Assembly: GCA_946628045.1 (NCBI GenBank)
Contig: CAMOVZ010000001.1
Coordinates: 1 to 64,000 of the forward strand
Source: an uncultured Caryophanales bacterium
GTDB taxonomy: Bacteria > Bacillota_I > Bacilli_A > RF39 > UBA660
DNA length: 64,000 nt
Reading direction: 5' to 3'
The notes beneath the pieces were generated by a model. That model was not told where the DNA came from. It searched no databases and saw only the letters and a program-made list of their open reading frames with translations. Position 1 is the first letter of the stretch. Each line of letters starts with the position of its first letter. The position numbers and the translations under genes were made by a program. This document shows, one piece after another, positions 48,652 through 56,853 of this stretch.

Positions 48652-50280
48652 ACTTAAATCAAATTTATTAGGATCATCTACTGTATCTCTAGTTAATATT
48701 AACTTCTTATATCCAGTACTTTCATTTTCTAAAATAATTCGCTCAGCATTATTTATAGTCTTTTTAACATAGTTATTTAAACTTCTCATACCAGTAGATT
48801 TATTTTCTAATTTATCTAACACAGCATCAATATAACCATCTTCTAAGATTAAATCAATACCAAATTGTCTTTTATATCTATCACGTTTTTTAGCATATTC
48901 AGAAAGCTTAGAATAAAGTAATGCTTCTTTCTTTTTATCACGAGGTAAATCATCATATGCAAGTATTGTACTAATTCTAGTTAATTCTTCATTAGTAAAA
49001 TAATTTTTTTCTATAATTTTCTTTCGTAATTCCTCATCAGTACCAGCTAAAGGAACTATTTTTTTAACAGCTCCAAATCCCATTGGATTAACTTTATCTG
49101 TTACACGTTCAAATACACCAGCATATATCTTATTTGTCATTGTAGAATTAAATACAAAATTATAATGATTACCACTTATAGGAAAATTACCACCTGCAGT
49201 AAAAGTTAATAATATATTTTTAACTGGAGCTTTTGTTTCTAGATTGGTATCACTTAATTTATCAAACTCATCTAAAAAAATTAATCCTCTTTGAGCTTTT
49301 TTAAGATCACAACCTGCATTTTCATAAAGTCCCGTAATAACATCTTCAATACTAGTTCCCATTATACCCTGAGTAACTAAGTTAGATGCATTTGCCTCAA
49401 ACATCGGAATATTTAAATAATTACATGCCGCTCTAACTGTTTCAGTTTTACCAGTTCCAGTTGGCCCTACAAATAAAATAGATTCTACTGTTTCTCCATC
49501 TTTAGCAGTATGATTCATATATAGTTTTTGAGCAAAAGTATCTATTTCTTCATCATGACCAAAAATTCTCTCTTTAATATAATCTCTTAAACCTTGATAT
49601 GAAATATCACTACTAGTAGCTGTAGGAATAACATTACTATTAGGATTAGTCCAATTAGCCTCTTCTAATGCTTCTAAATCTATATTCATGTTAGTTTCAT
49701 AATAATTAACTTTATTACCTGTAATACTAACTCTAGTAAGTCCTTTTTCTTCATTTAGTTTTTTAATAGATTCCAAACCTCTTTGATATTTAGCAAGAAC
49801 AAGTTTAGCTTTCTTTAATGTTTTACTATCCATTATCTCTCTAACGGCTTTTTCATTTAATACAACGTTAGGAATAGGACCATCCATATAATAAACTGCT
49901 GAATCAACCTCATCAGTAATCATCTTTAAATTAATCATAGATCGCCATAACATACCGGCCTCATTAACATCTGTAGTATCTATAAACATAATAGTATCTT
50001 TAAAATTATTATAGAAATATTCACCGATAAAATCTTCATCATCTCCATCGTAATCATACATTAAAGACAATTCATCATCAGCATATATCATATCTACATA
50101 ATACTTTTGTCTAGGATCAATAGTATCATATAGCATAGCATAATTCTTACCATTATCACATCTAAAACCATCCTCAGTTTCTTCTCCTTTTAATAAAGCT
50201 ACAGGAGCTAAAATATACTGAGTATCAGTAATCTTTGTAGACTTATATTTTATTGCAAATTGACATTTATATTTATTCAT
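48646..50280 (-). CDS. ClpX-like AAA+ ATPase with an unfamiliar N-terminal domain
   Basis: 544 residues. Residues 1 to about 230 match no domain I know: aromatic and acidic patches (D-Y-D-G-D-D-E-D, Y-F-Y-N-N-F-K-D), no zinc-binding cysteines. From about 235 an AAA+ domain starts I-F-G-H-D-E-E-I with Walker A G-P-T-G-T-G-K-T and Walker B L-I-F-L-D-E-F-D-K, and N-S-T-M-T-N sensor 1. A C-terminal small domain follows (F-G-I-D-L-I-L, G-M-R-S-L-N-N-Y-V). True ClpX has a zinc finger and an I-G-F loop for ClpP; neither is seen. It may be a ClpP-independent unfoldase. ATG at 50280 with AGGTGG. Confidence 0.7.
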   Translation of the reverse strand: MNKYKCQFAIKYKSTKITDTQYILAPVALLKGEETEDGFRCDNGKNYAMLYDTIDPRQKYYVDMIYADDELSLMYDYDGDDEDFIGEYFYNNFKDTIMFIDTTDVNEAGMLWRSMINLKMITDEVDSAVYYMDGPIPNVVLNEKAVREIMDSKTLKKAKLVLAKYQRGLESIKKLNEEKGLTRVSITGNKVNYYETNMNIDLEALEEANWTNPNSNVIPTATSSDISYQGLRDYIKERIFGHDEEIDTFAQKLYMNHTAKDGETVESILFVGPTGTGKTETVRAACNYLNIPMFEANASNLVTQGIMGTSIEDVITGLYENAGCDLKKAQRGLIFLDEFDKLSDTNLETKAPVKNILLTFTAGGNFPISGNHYNFVFNSTMTNKIYAGVFERVTDKVNPMGFGAVKKIVPLAGTDEELRKKIIEKNYFTNEELTRISTILAYDDLPRDKKKEALLYSKLSEYAKKRDRYKRQFGIDLILEDGYIDAVLDKLENKSTGMRSLNNYVKKTINNAERIILENESTGYKKLILTRDTVDDPNKFDLSK

Positions 50281-50327
50281 ACGAACCACCTAAAATTATT
50301 ATAATATCTAATTTATTTAAAAGTAAA

Positions 50328-50350
50328 TAAAAAAGACTAGATTTCTAGTC
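50328..50350 (-). terminator. Terminator after the HTH-kinase-CYTH gene
   Basis: GACTAG/CTAGTC stem with a 4-base loop and T7 tail, overlapping the stop. Confidence 0.75.
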
Positions 50351-51659
50351 CTTTTTTTATTTGTTTAGCAATTTCACTATTTCTATATCTCAAATCATCA
50401 GTAACTTCATCTATTACTTCTATAAATGGAGGTATATCTATTTTTTGATTTTCTGAGTCTAATTCTATTTCAGCTATTGCTTTATCTTTGAAGAATGGAT
50501 AAATATCTATTTCAAAATATTGATTATTATATGATAGACAATATCTATCTTTTATAATTTGTCCCCTAGTAGGATCTGCATTTAATAATTCATTTATATA
50601 TTCTTCTTCTGTTAATCTCTCTTCTACTTCTATTCTTTTTAAATTATTAACATTAATCTTTCGAGTTTTAGAGTAAGTAAATGATCCATTACTACCACGT
50701 TGTCTAATTCTTATTTCTTCATCATCATTTGATTTTAAATAAGTTTGAACTATTTGTACTTTTTCACAATTTGGAAGATTAGATAAATATTCTAAATCAG
50801 GCATTTCTATTAAGAATTTTCTTTCTATTTCATATGGTTCAGGTTCACCTAATACATTACTTATTTCTTTTAGTAATCTTTTCATTTTAGTTTCAAAGTC
50901 AGTTGAATTATCTATTATTCTAAAATGAGGATGCCCTGTCCAACTAGCAATTAAATTATCATCTAATTTAGTAGCCTCTTCTATTGTTTCTGTTCTAGCA
51001 GCATTATCTAAATTGTAATACTCTTTAGCACCTTTAGCAGCAGTTACTAAATGAAATACTGCATCATATGAATCTCTTAGTTTTACTTCACTTAGTTTTT
51101 TGGATTTTAATAAATAATCAAAATCTCTTTTAGGCATATAAACTTTATTATCAAGTAATCCCCTATCACATACTATTAATATCTTCTCATTAGATAATTT
51201 TTTAGCACCTTCTTCAAATAACTTTTCTTTTTCAATTTGAAGATCAAATAATATACTTTCAAAATCACTATTAGTTTTAGTTTCCCATGGAGTAAGTCCA
51301 CCCATAATTAATTCAGTAGCCGTCTCAGGTACAAATAATACTTTATATCCTTGTTTTTGAAAGAAATTTTGTATCCAGTTCATCGCAGTAGTTTTTCCAG
51401 CACAAGGACCTCCTGTAAGTACTATTTTAGTTATTTTTTGTTTTTTCTTATCTTCTTCTAAAATAATTAATTCATCTAAACTAACATCAAATATTTTAGA
51501 TAACTTAGATAAATTCTCTATAGTAGGTTTACTAGTACCATTTTCCCATTTAGATACTGCTTTATCAGAAATATCTAAAAGTAAAGCTAAATCTTCTTGA
51601 GTTAGATTTTTCTTTTTTCTTAGTTCATATAACTTATCACCAAATTTATAATCTCTCAT
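50337..51659 (-). CDS. Three-part fusion: HTH regulator, P-loop kinase-like, CYTH domain
   Basis: 440 residues. Residues about 7-65 are an XRE-type HTH (L-R-K-K-K-N-L-T-Q-E-D-L-A, then A-V-S-K-W-E-N-G). Residues about 76-268 are a P-loop nucleotide-binding domain (AAA_28/NadR-kinase-like) with Walker A G-G-P-C-A-G-K-T at 83-90 and C-D-R-G-L-L-D. From 272 is a CYTH/triphosphate tunnel domain with the E-I-E-R-K (ExExK) motif at 277-281 and alternating basic/acidic strand ends R-I-R-Q-R, E-V-E-E-R, K-D-R-Y, E-I-D-I and E-I-E-L. Such tunnels hydrolyse or bind triphosphates. The combination suggests a sensor of a phosphorylated metabolite that also binds DNA. GGAGGGAAG precedes the ATG; no partner is adjacent. 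Confidence 0.85.
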   Translation of the reverse strand: MRDYKFGDKLYELRKKKNLTQEDLALLLDISDKAVSKWENGTSKPTIENLSKLSKIFDVSLDELIILEEDKKKQKITKIVLTGGPCAGKTTAMNWIQNFFQKQGYKVLFVPETATELIMGGLTPWETKTNSDFESILFDLQIEKEKLFEEGAKKLSNEKILIVCDRGLLDNKVYMPKRDFDYLLKSKKLSEVKLRDSYDAVFHLVTAAKGAKEYYNLDNAARTETIEEATKLDDNLIASWTGHPHFRIIDNSTDFETKMKRLLKEISNVLGEPEPYEIERKFLIEMPDLEYLSNLPNCEKVQIVQTYLKSNDDEEIRIRQRGSNGSFTYSKTRKINVNNLKRIEVEERLTEEEYINELLNADPTRGQIIKDRYCLSYNNQYFEIDIYPFFKDKAIAEIELDSENQKIDIPPFIEVIDEVTDDLRYRNSEIAKQIKKGLEI

Positions 51660-51741
51660 ATCTTCCCTCCATATTTATAATACAATAATTAGTTTAAAAA
51701 TTCTACTAAAAGTAGGTAAACCATTGGTAGAGTTTTTAAAA

Positions 51742-51769
51742 TAAAAAAAGACTATACACATGTATAGCC
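51742..51769 (-). terminator. Terminator after the SDR gene
   Basis: CTATACA/TGTATAG stem with a 2-base nominal loop and a T7 tail on the minus strand. Confidence 0.75.
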
Positions 51770-52510
51770 TCCATCTATTGGTAAAATAACTCCAGTTACA
51801 TAACTTGCTTCATCACTTGCAAGGAAGATTGCTCCAGCATTAAGTTCTCCTTCTTTTCCATATCTCTTCATAGGAACATGACTATTAGCAAACTCCTTAA
51901 ACATATCTGTATCCAAAACCTCTGTAGTTAACTCTGTATAGAAGTATCCTGGACATATACAATTTACTGTTATTCCATAAGTAGCAAGTTCAGCAGCTGC
52001 TGCTCTAGTAAAATTAATTACTGCTCCTTTAGATGAATGATATGCAATTGTAGGAATTTCAGTATTACCTACCATACCATACATTGAAGCAATATTAATT
52101 ATTCTTCCATAATTATTTTTCTTCATGATATTACCAAAAGCTCTAGTCATTTTAAATACACTAGTCTCATCAGTAGCAATAGTAAAATCCCACTCTTCAT
52201 CATTCATATCTAATACACCTTTATCTTTGCTACTACCTGCACAATTAACTAAAATGTCAACCTTACCAAATACTTCTTCTGCTTCTTTTGCAGCATGTTC
52301 TATATCACTAGTTACAGTAACATCACATTTTATTGGTAAAACATGAACTCCATATTTTCCTAATTCATCTTTTAATTCAATTAATTTTTCCATACGTCTA
52401 GCAAGTATAACAAGGTCAGCTCCAGCTTCTGCAAAACCTCTAGCCATTTGTTTACCAAGTCCACTACTAGCCCCTGTAATTACTGCTACTCTTCCTTTTA
52501 AATTAAACAT
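51752..52510 (-). CDS. Short-chain dehydrogenase/reductase
   Basis: 252 residues. NAD(P) motif T-G-A-S-S-G-L-G, N-C-A-G, catalytic S in N-I-A-S-M and Y-H-S-S-K. Closest in pattern to FabG-type and gluconate 5-dehydrogenase-type enzymes of gut Firmicutes (M-F-N-L-K-G-R-V-A-V start, G-V-I-L-P-I-D-G-G-Y end). It is more conserved and visibly less AT-rich than its neighbours, which may mean transfer or strong expression. The substrate cannot be named. Start after AGGGATTATATT. Confidence 0.85.
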   Translation of the reverse strand: MFNLKGRVAVITGASSGLGKQMARGFAEAGADLVILARRMEKLIELKDELGKYGVHVLPIKCDVTVTSDIEHAAKEAEEVFGKVDILVNCAGSSKDKGVLDMNDEEWDFTIATDETSVFKMTRAFGNIMKKNNYGRIINIASMYGMVGNTEIPTIAYHSSKGAVINFTRAAAAELATYGITVNCICPGYFYTELTTEVLDTDMFKEFANSHVPMKRYGKEGELNAGAIFLASDEASYVTGVILPIDGGYTCV

Positions 52511-52560
52511 AATATAATCCCTACTTTCTATATAGATTATATCATAATAAATTACTTATA

Positions 52561-53502
52561 TTATTTTTGTTTTGTTTTTACATTAAAATTTACTGTCAAG
52601 TTATTATAAGAAGAATAATCTCTATCTCTATCAGTATACATTTGAAGTAAAGTACGACCAATAACCATATAATCATACTCTTTACCATTTATATGTATAT
52701 CATCACATATAAATCCATTAACAGCATCTTCTATACTATCTAAATATATTATATAAGGGCTAACTCCTCTTTTATTATAACTAAAATCATATACATTAAC
52801 ACCATTAGAAAAATCCACCAAAGCATTAACTCTTTCTTTAGTATCGCTATCTACAAAAGAAACTAAATTAAATGCATGCCCATCTTTACCTTTATCAGTA
52901 ATTTCAAGTTGTCCAAACAATACACAACTATATATACCAAAAACATTTAATATATTATTAGCCATAATTGAATATTCACTACATAAAGCATTACCTTTTC
53001 CCTTAAAATCACTTAATTTATGTTCTCTAACTGAATCATGATATGTCCTATCATCTTTTAAAATAACTTTAAACATATCATCTCTTTCACTAAGTTTAAA
53101 TACTCCAAAATATTTCATAAGAAATATTAATACATATTCAAATAAATCTTCTTCATTACATACATCTTTATCTTTTATATATTTACAAAAATCATATATA
53201 TAACCATCATCATCTACTTTATAATACATTCCTCTATTAGATAATAATTTTCTTTGATCTATAGAAAAACCATAAATAACTTTTGTATCTTTAGGAATAT
53301 ATCCATCATACATACACTTCATATCAAATTGAATTGTAGAATTATCTATAGAACCATTCATAGAATTAGTTGAGATATTAAATCCAAAAAAATCAGATTT
53401 ATTTATTTTTTTAGAATCTTTTTCTAATATATCTATATAATTAGAAATTTCTAATTTTAATTCCTCATCACTAATATTCTTTATATATTCTAAAAAGTCC
53501 AT
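52561..53502 (-). CDS. Transglutaminase-like cysteine protein, unknown
   Basis: 313 residues, cytoplasmic by sequence. A Cys in G-K-G-N-A-L-C-S-E-Y, a His in D-G-H-A-F-N-L-V and an Asp in L-V-D-F-S-N occur in the order and spacing of a transglutaminase-fold Cys-His-Asp triad. The N-terminal 130 residues resemble nothing I recognise. Activity (peptidase, amidase or crosslinker) is unknown. The gene stands alone with GGTGAT upstream. Confidence 0.55.
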   Translation of the reverse strand: MDFLEYIKNISDEELKLEISNYIDILEKDSKKINKSDFFGFNISTNSMNGSIDNSTIQFDMKCMYDGYIPKDTKVIYGFSIDQRKLLSNRGMYYKVDDDGYIYDFCKYIKDKDVCNEEDLFEYVLIFLMKYFGVFKLSERDDMFKVILKDDRTYHDSVREHKLSDFKGKGNALCSEYSIMANNILNVFGIYSCVLFGQLEITDKGKDGHAFNLVSFVDSDTKERVNALVDFSNGVNVYDFSYNKRGVSPYIIYLDSIEDAVNGFICDDIHINGKEYDYMVIGRTLLQMYTDRDRDYSSYNNLTVNFNVKTKQK

Positions 53503-53533
53503 AACATCACCTTTTTTCCGTCTATTATAACAT

Positions 53534-53563
53534 AAAAAAAGAAAAAGTTATTTCTTTTTCTTT
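53534..53563 (-). terminator. Terminator after the gene at 53548
   Basis: AAAGAAAAAG/CTTTTTCTTT stem with a T-rich tail, overlapping the stop. Confidence 0.6.
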
Positions 53564-54018
53564 ATTAAACTTTTTTCTTTTTTTAAATCTAAAGTAAAAT
53601 AATCAAAATTATCAATAAACTCTAATTGTTTCTTTAACATTTTATTTAAATACTTAATTAACTTATCACAAGTTTTCTTATCTATTTCGTTATTTTCTAA
53701 TAAAAATTTAGCTATATCTTTATTATTATCAGTATCAAATACTATATCTTGTTTTATTTGTTTAATAGCCCCTTTTAAAGTAATTTCACTTAGATTAAAA
53801 CTTTTTAATCTTTCAGTAAGCTTCTTTTTGCTAAAAAAGAAATCACGAGAAAAATAAGTAGCTAAACTTTTAAAAGGTTCATCTTTATCATCTTCATCAA
53901 AAGTAAATAATACTTGACTATAATCACCTAAATCTTCATTATATTTTTCTATTTCATCTTTATCTAAGGAAGAAAAATATAAATTTCCAAACATCCCTTC
54001 TACAAAGTGTCTATCCAT
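53548..54018 (-). CDS. Unknown 156-residue protein
   Basis: Cytoplasmic, charged and helical with a lysine-rich end. D-L-G-D-Y-S-Q-V-L-F-T-F-D-E-D-D is its most distinctive stretch. I recognise no domain. It starts 9 bases after the gene at 54028 with AGGAGGG, so they form a pair. Confidence 0.6.
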   Translation of the reverse strand: MDRHFVEGMFGNLYFSSLDKDEIEKYNEDLGDYSQVLFTFDEDDKDEPFKSLATYFSRDFFFSKKKLTERLKSFNLSEITLKGAIKQIKQDIVFDTDNNKDIAKFLLENNEIDKKTCDKLIKYLNKMLKKQLEFIDNFDYFTLDLKKEKSLIKKKK

Positions 54019-54027
54019 AAAACCCTC

Positions 54028-54516
54028 CTATTTATATCTATCAGTTATTTTTTTTATAAAACTTAATAAACCTTTTTTCTCAGGTAAATTACGTTTACTT
54101 TCTAATTCTTTTTTCAAAATAATAATATCACTTACAGAATACATTTCATAATCTAACAAATCACATTGTTTAATCATAATTTTATTATTTCTTTTATCAT
54201 AATCTGACATAGAATTAAATTGTCTTGCAATCCTATTTTTTTCTTCAGTAATTTTTTTACCAAAATCAATTAATTCTTCTTCACTCATATTAATAAATTT
54301 ATCGTAATCAAATATCCATTCAGCTTTCTTAAAAAAATCAATTTCTATATCTTCATCAAACCTAACAAATTCTTCTCTATTAGTATGATCGATTACAGTA
54401 GGAACATTACCATAAGCTGTCAAATAAATAGACGCAGGAACACCTAAATCAGATCTTATTAAATAAGCTAAATCTTTCTTTTGTACATATACTGCATCTT
54501 CTGTGATTTTCTTCAT
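54028..54516 (-). CDS. Unknown 162-residue protein
   Basis: No recognised domain. It begins M-K-K-I-T-E-D-A-V-Y-V-Q-K-K-D and has V-P-A-S-I-Y-L-T-A-Y-G, then a helical, charged end. Start at the ATG 54516 after GGGGAGAT; the TTG at 54519 is less likely. It lies just 16 bases after the tRNA-Thr gene and is the first of a pair with 53548. Confidence 0.6.
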   Translation of the reverse strand: MKKITEDAVYVQKKDLAYLIRSDLGVPASIYLTAYGNVPTVIDHTNREEFVRFDEDIEIDFFKKAEWIFDYDKFINMSEEELIDFGKKITEEKNRIARQFNSMSDYDKRNNKIMIKQCDLLDYEMYSVSDIIILKKELESKRNLPEKKGLLSFIKKITDRYK

Positions 54517-54532
54517 CAAATCTCCCCTAAAA

Positions 54533-54608
54533 TGGTGCCGATTAAAGGACTTGAACCTTTGACCTACGCGTTACGAGGGCGTTGCTCTACCAACTGAGCT
54601 AAATCGGC
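54533..54608 (-). tRNA. tRNA-Thr (anticodon CGT)
   Basis: 76 bases including encoded CCA. Acceptor GCCGATT pairs with AATCGGC, the D arm is GCTC/GAGC, and the loop CTCGTAA carries anticodon CGT. The T arm GGTTCAAGTCC is standard. The top pair of the anticodon stem (31:39) is C-C instead of a normal pair; the other four pairs form. Confidence 0.93.
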
Positions 54609-54646
54609 ATTTATAAATTTATTATATCATGAAAACATTTTTATTG

Positions 54647-54652
54647 TATAAT
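54647..54652 (+). promoter_or_regulatory. -10 element of the GDPD gene
   Basis: TATAAT lies 18 bases before the start, with AGAGGTGG between. The -35 is not clear. Confidence 0.4.
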
Positions 54653-54670
54653 ATTTATTAGAGGTGGCTT

Positions 54671-55339
54671 ATGAAAATACCTAATAATAAAATTGCTCAT
54701 AGAGGAATATTCGATAATATAAAAATACCAGAAAACTCAATATCTTCCTTTAAAAAAGCATTAAAATATAATTACTCTATTGAATTAGATGTACAATTAA
54801 CTAAAGATAATATTTTAGTAGTATTTCATGATGATAATTTAAAAAGAATGACAGGAGTAGATAAACTAATTCAAGAAACAAATTATGATGAAGTAAAAAA
54901 ATTAAAACTATTAAATACAAAAGAATATATACCCACACTAGATGAAGTATTAAAATTAATAGATAATAAAGTATTATTAGATATAGAAGTAAAAGATACT
55001 AAAAAGATAAAAGAAATTACTAATATATTAAAAGCTAAATTAAAAAATTATAATAACTATGTATTAAAATCATTTAATCCTAAAATAGTACGATATTTAA
55101 AAAATAATATAAATGCTGAAGTAGGATATTTAATAAGTGATAAAAAGAAATTTTTATCTAATATATTAATCATTAAATATTCTAAAGCTGACTTTCTATC
55201 TATTAGTAAAAATTTATTAAAAACAAAAAAATTTCAAAAATTAAAAAATAAGTATCAACTACTTATTTGGACTATAAAAGATAAAAATGAAATAAAAGAT
55301 GAAAATATAATTTATATATGTAATAGCCTACCATATTAG
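54671..55339 (+). CDS. Glycerophosphodiester phosphodiesterase
   Basis: 222 residues, no signal peptide, so cytoplasmic. It hydrolyses glycerophosphodiesters to glycerol 3-phosphate. A-H-R-G start, E-L-D-V-Q-L-T-K-D, and F-H-D-D carry the metal and catalytic residues. A later D-I-E-V-K is also typical. The rest of the fold is slightly short. AGAGGTGG precedes the ATG. Confidence 0.9.
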   Translation: MKIPNNKIAHRGIFDNIKIPENSISSFKKALKYNYSIELDVQLTKDNILVVFHDDNLKRMTGVDKLIQETNYDEVKKLKLLNTKEYIPTLDEVLKLIDNKVLLDIEVKDTKKIKEITNILKAKLKNYNNYVLKSFNPKIVRYLKNNINAEVGYLISDKKKFLSNILIIKYSKADFLSISKNLLKTKKFQKLKNKYQLLIWTIKDKNEIKDENIIYICNSLPY

Positions 55340-55351
55340 TAGGTTTTTTTT
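55327..55351 (+). terminator. Terminator after the GDPD gene
   Basis: CCTAC/GTAGG stem with a T7 tail on the plus strand. Confidence 0.75.
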
Positions 55352-55353
55352 AT

Positions 55354-55429
55354 TGGTGTTTGGAAAGGGAATCGAACCCCTATCATCTCCGTCGGAAGGA
55401 AATATTTTATCCAATTAAACTATCCAAAC
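55354..55429 (-). tRNA. tRNA-Arg (anticodon CCG)
   Basis: 76 bases including encoded CCA. Acceptor GTTTGGA/TCCAAAC. Anticodon arm TTTCC-TTCCGAC-GGAGA gives anticodon CCG. The T arm GGGGTTCGATTCCC is standard. The D arm is weak and AT-rich. Confidence 0.92.
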
Positions 55430-55439
55430 AAAAAGAGAA

Positions 55440-55949
55440 CTATTTTACTAGTTCACATGTAGTACCAAATTTTTTAGCAAGCTCTAACCATTTACTTACT
55501 TTAGGAACCTTTTTTTCAAATATATTATCTTCTTCCCCTTCTATATCAATTAATTTATCAATATCAATTTTATCATAATTAATTGTAATAGAACTAGTAA
55601 CTGTAGTGTCTCCTCTTTCTACAGAAGTTTCATAATAATCTAATTCCTTATAATTAGAATGAATTTGTTTATAAGCATTTTCATAAGTATTTAATATATC
55701 AGTAGAAGATGAAATAACTTCTTCTTTAGAAATTAATAAATTTAAAACATCACCAGTATAATATATATCATAATCAAGTTTAACTTCAGCACCATCAGCA
55801 GTAGCATTTCTTGTACAGTGTTTATGCTCCATATTAGCTGTATTTACTACTTGCCCATTACTAATTACTTTGTTTTCTTTTTTCTCTTCACATCCACATA
55901 ATAAAACACTTACTATTAATAAACAAATAATTATAGTTGTTTTTTTCAT
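55440..55949 (-). CDS. Lipoprotein, unknown
   Basis: 169 residues. A signal with lipobox L-L-C-G-C at about residue 20 shows a lipoprotein anchored in the membrane. The external part begins E-E-K-K-E-N-K and has T-Y-E-N-A-Y and a negative tail. It has some resemblance to DUF1307/YehR lipoproteins (A-E-V-K-L-D-Y-D-I-Y-Y-T-G-D-V), too weak to name. AGGTGAT precedes the ATG. Confidence 0.65.
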   Translation of the reverse strand: MKKTTIIICLLIVSVLLCGCEEKKENKVISNGQVVNTANMEHKHCTRNATADGAEVKLDYDIYYTGDVLNLLISKEEVISSSTDILNTYENAYKQIHSNYKELDYYETSVERGDTTVTSSITINYDKIDIDKLIDIEGEEDNIFEKKVPKVSKWLELAKKFGTTCELVK

Positions 55950-55974
55950 ATAATCACCTAATTAAATTATAACA

Positions 55975-56013
55975 CAAAAAAAGAAACTATCAAATAAACT
56001 TATTTACGATAGT
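55975..56013 (-). terminator. Possible terminator after the alpha/beta hydrolase gene
   Basis: ACTATC/GATAGT stem with a larger AT-rich loop and a T7 tail on the minus strand. Confidence 0.5.
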
Positions 56014-56784
56014 AAATACTTCATTTGATAATTCCTTATCCATTTCTTTTAAAAATCCATGACTAGAGAAAGGTATATCATTACATTTAATTTTAGAATT
56101 ATCTGAAACATATTTCTTTATATCATCAATTAACATATCTACATTACCAACTATTACTAACATATCACTCATATTTTTATTATCTAATGTAATATTAGAA
56201 ATATCTTCATCACTATACTTTTTAAAATATTTATTTATTCTTTCAATCAAACCAATATTAAAATCTTCATTCTTCATATCCTTTTTAGTATATTTAGTAC
56301 CTAATACTGGATAGAATAATATTCTCTTTTTAATAGGAACATCTTTAATTAAAGAAGTTATATGACATCCTGTAGAATCACTCATAAGAATAATACTATC
56401 TTCAACTATATTATTCATTACTAATTTATCATATAAATATTTAATACATTTACTAACATCACTAACCATTTTTTTATAACTATCTTTATCTTCATCATAT
56501 TCTATAGCTATTAATAAACTATTAGTTTTAAGTGCAAAATTCTTACAAATATTAGTATATTCTCCTACACAATTACTAACTTCACCATTACCATGTACAT
56601 ATATAATTACCTTATCAATATTAGTAACCTTTTTAGGATAAAATACTCTAACCGGTAAAACATCTTCATCCATTATAATTTTATAATCACTTATATTTTT
56701 CTTTGATATAGTAGGATGAAGTATCTCATTTACTGTACGAAATAATTTATATTTAATTTCACTATCAAATTCATTATTTATCAT
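55990..56784 (-). CDS. Alpha/beta hydrolase
   Basis: 264 residues, cytoplasmic. The oxyanion-hole motif is H-G-N-G-E, the nucleophile region S-D-S-T-G (in place of G-x-S-x-G), with likely acid G-N-V-D and His in S-S-H-G-F. It resembles the HSL/esterase class. Substrate unknown. The ATG at 56784 follows AGGTGAT; GTG at 56793 is inside the site and unlikely. Confidence 0.75.
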   Translation of the reverse strand: MINNEFDSEIKYKLFRTVNEILHPTISKKNISDYKIIMDEDVLPVRVFYPKKVTNIDKVIIYVHGNGEVSNCVGEYTNICKNFALKTNSLLIAIEYDEDKDSYKKMVSDVSKCIKYLYDKLVMNNIVEDSIILMSDSTGCHITSLIKDVPIKKRILFYPVLGTKYTKKDMKNEDFNIGLIERINKYFKKYSDEDISNITLDNKNMSDMLVIVGNVDMLIDDIKKYVSDNSKIKCNDIPFSSHGFLKEMDKELSNEVFTIVNKFI

Positions 56785-56807
56785 GTATATCACCTATTTA
56801 ATTATAA

Positions 56808-56841
56808 CAAAAAAAATAAGCCTATCTATAATAAGCTTATT
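56808..56841 (-). terminator. Terminator after the plsC-like pair
   Basis: AATAAGC/GCTTATT stem followed by eight T on the minus strand. Confidence 0.7.
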
Positions 56842-56853
56842 CATTTGACACTA

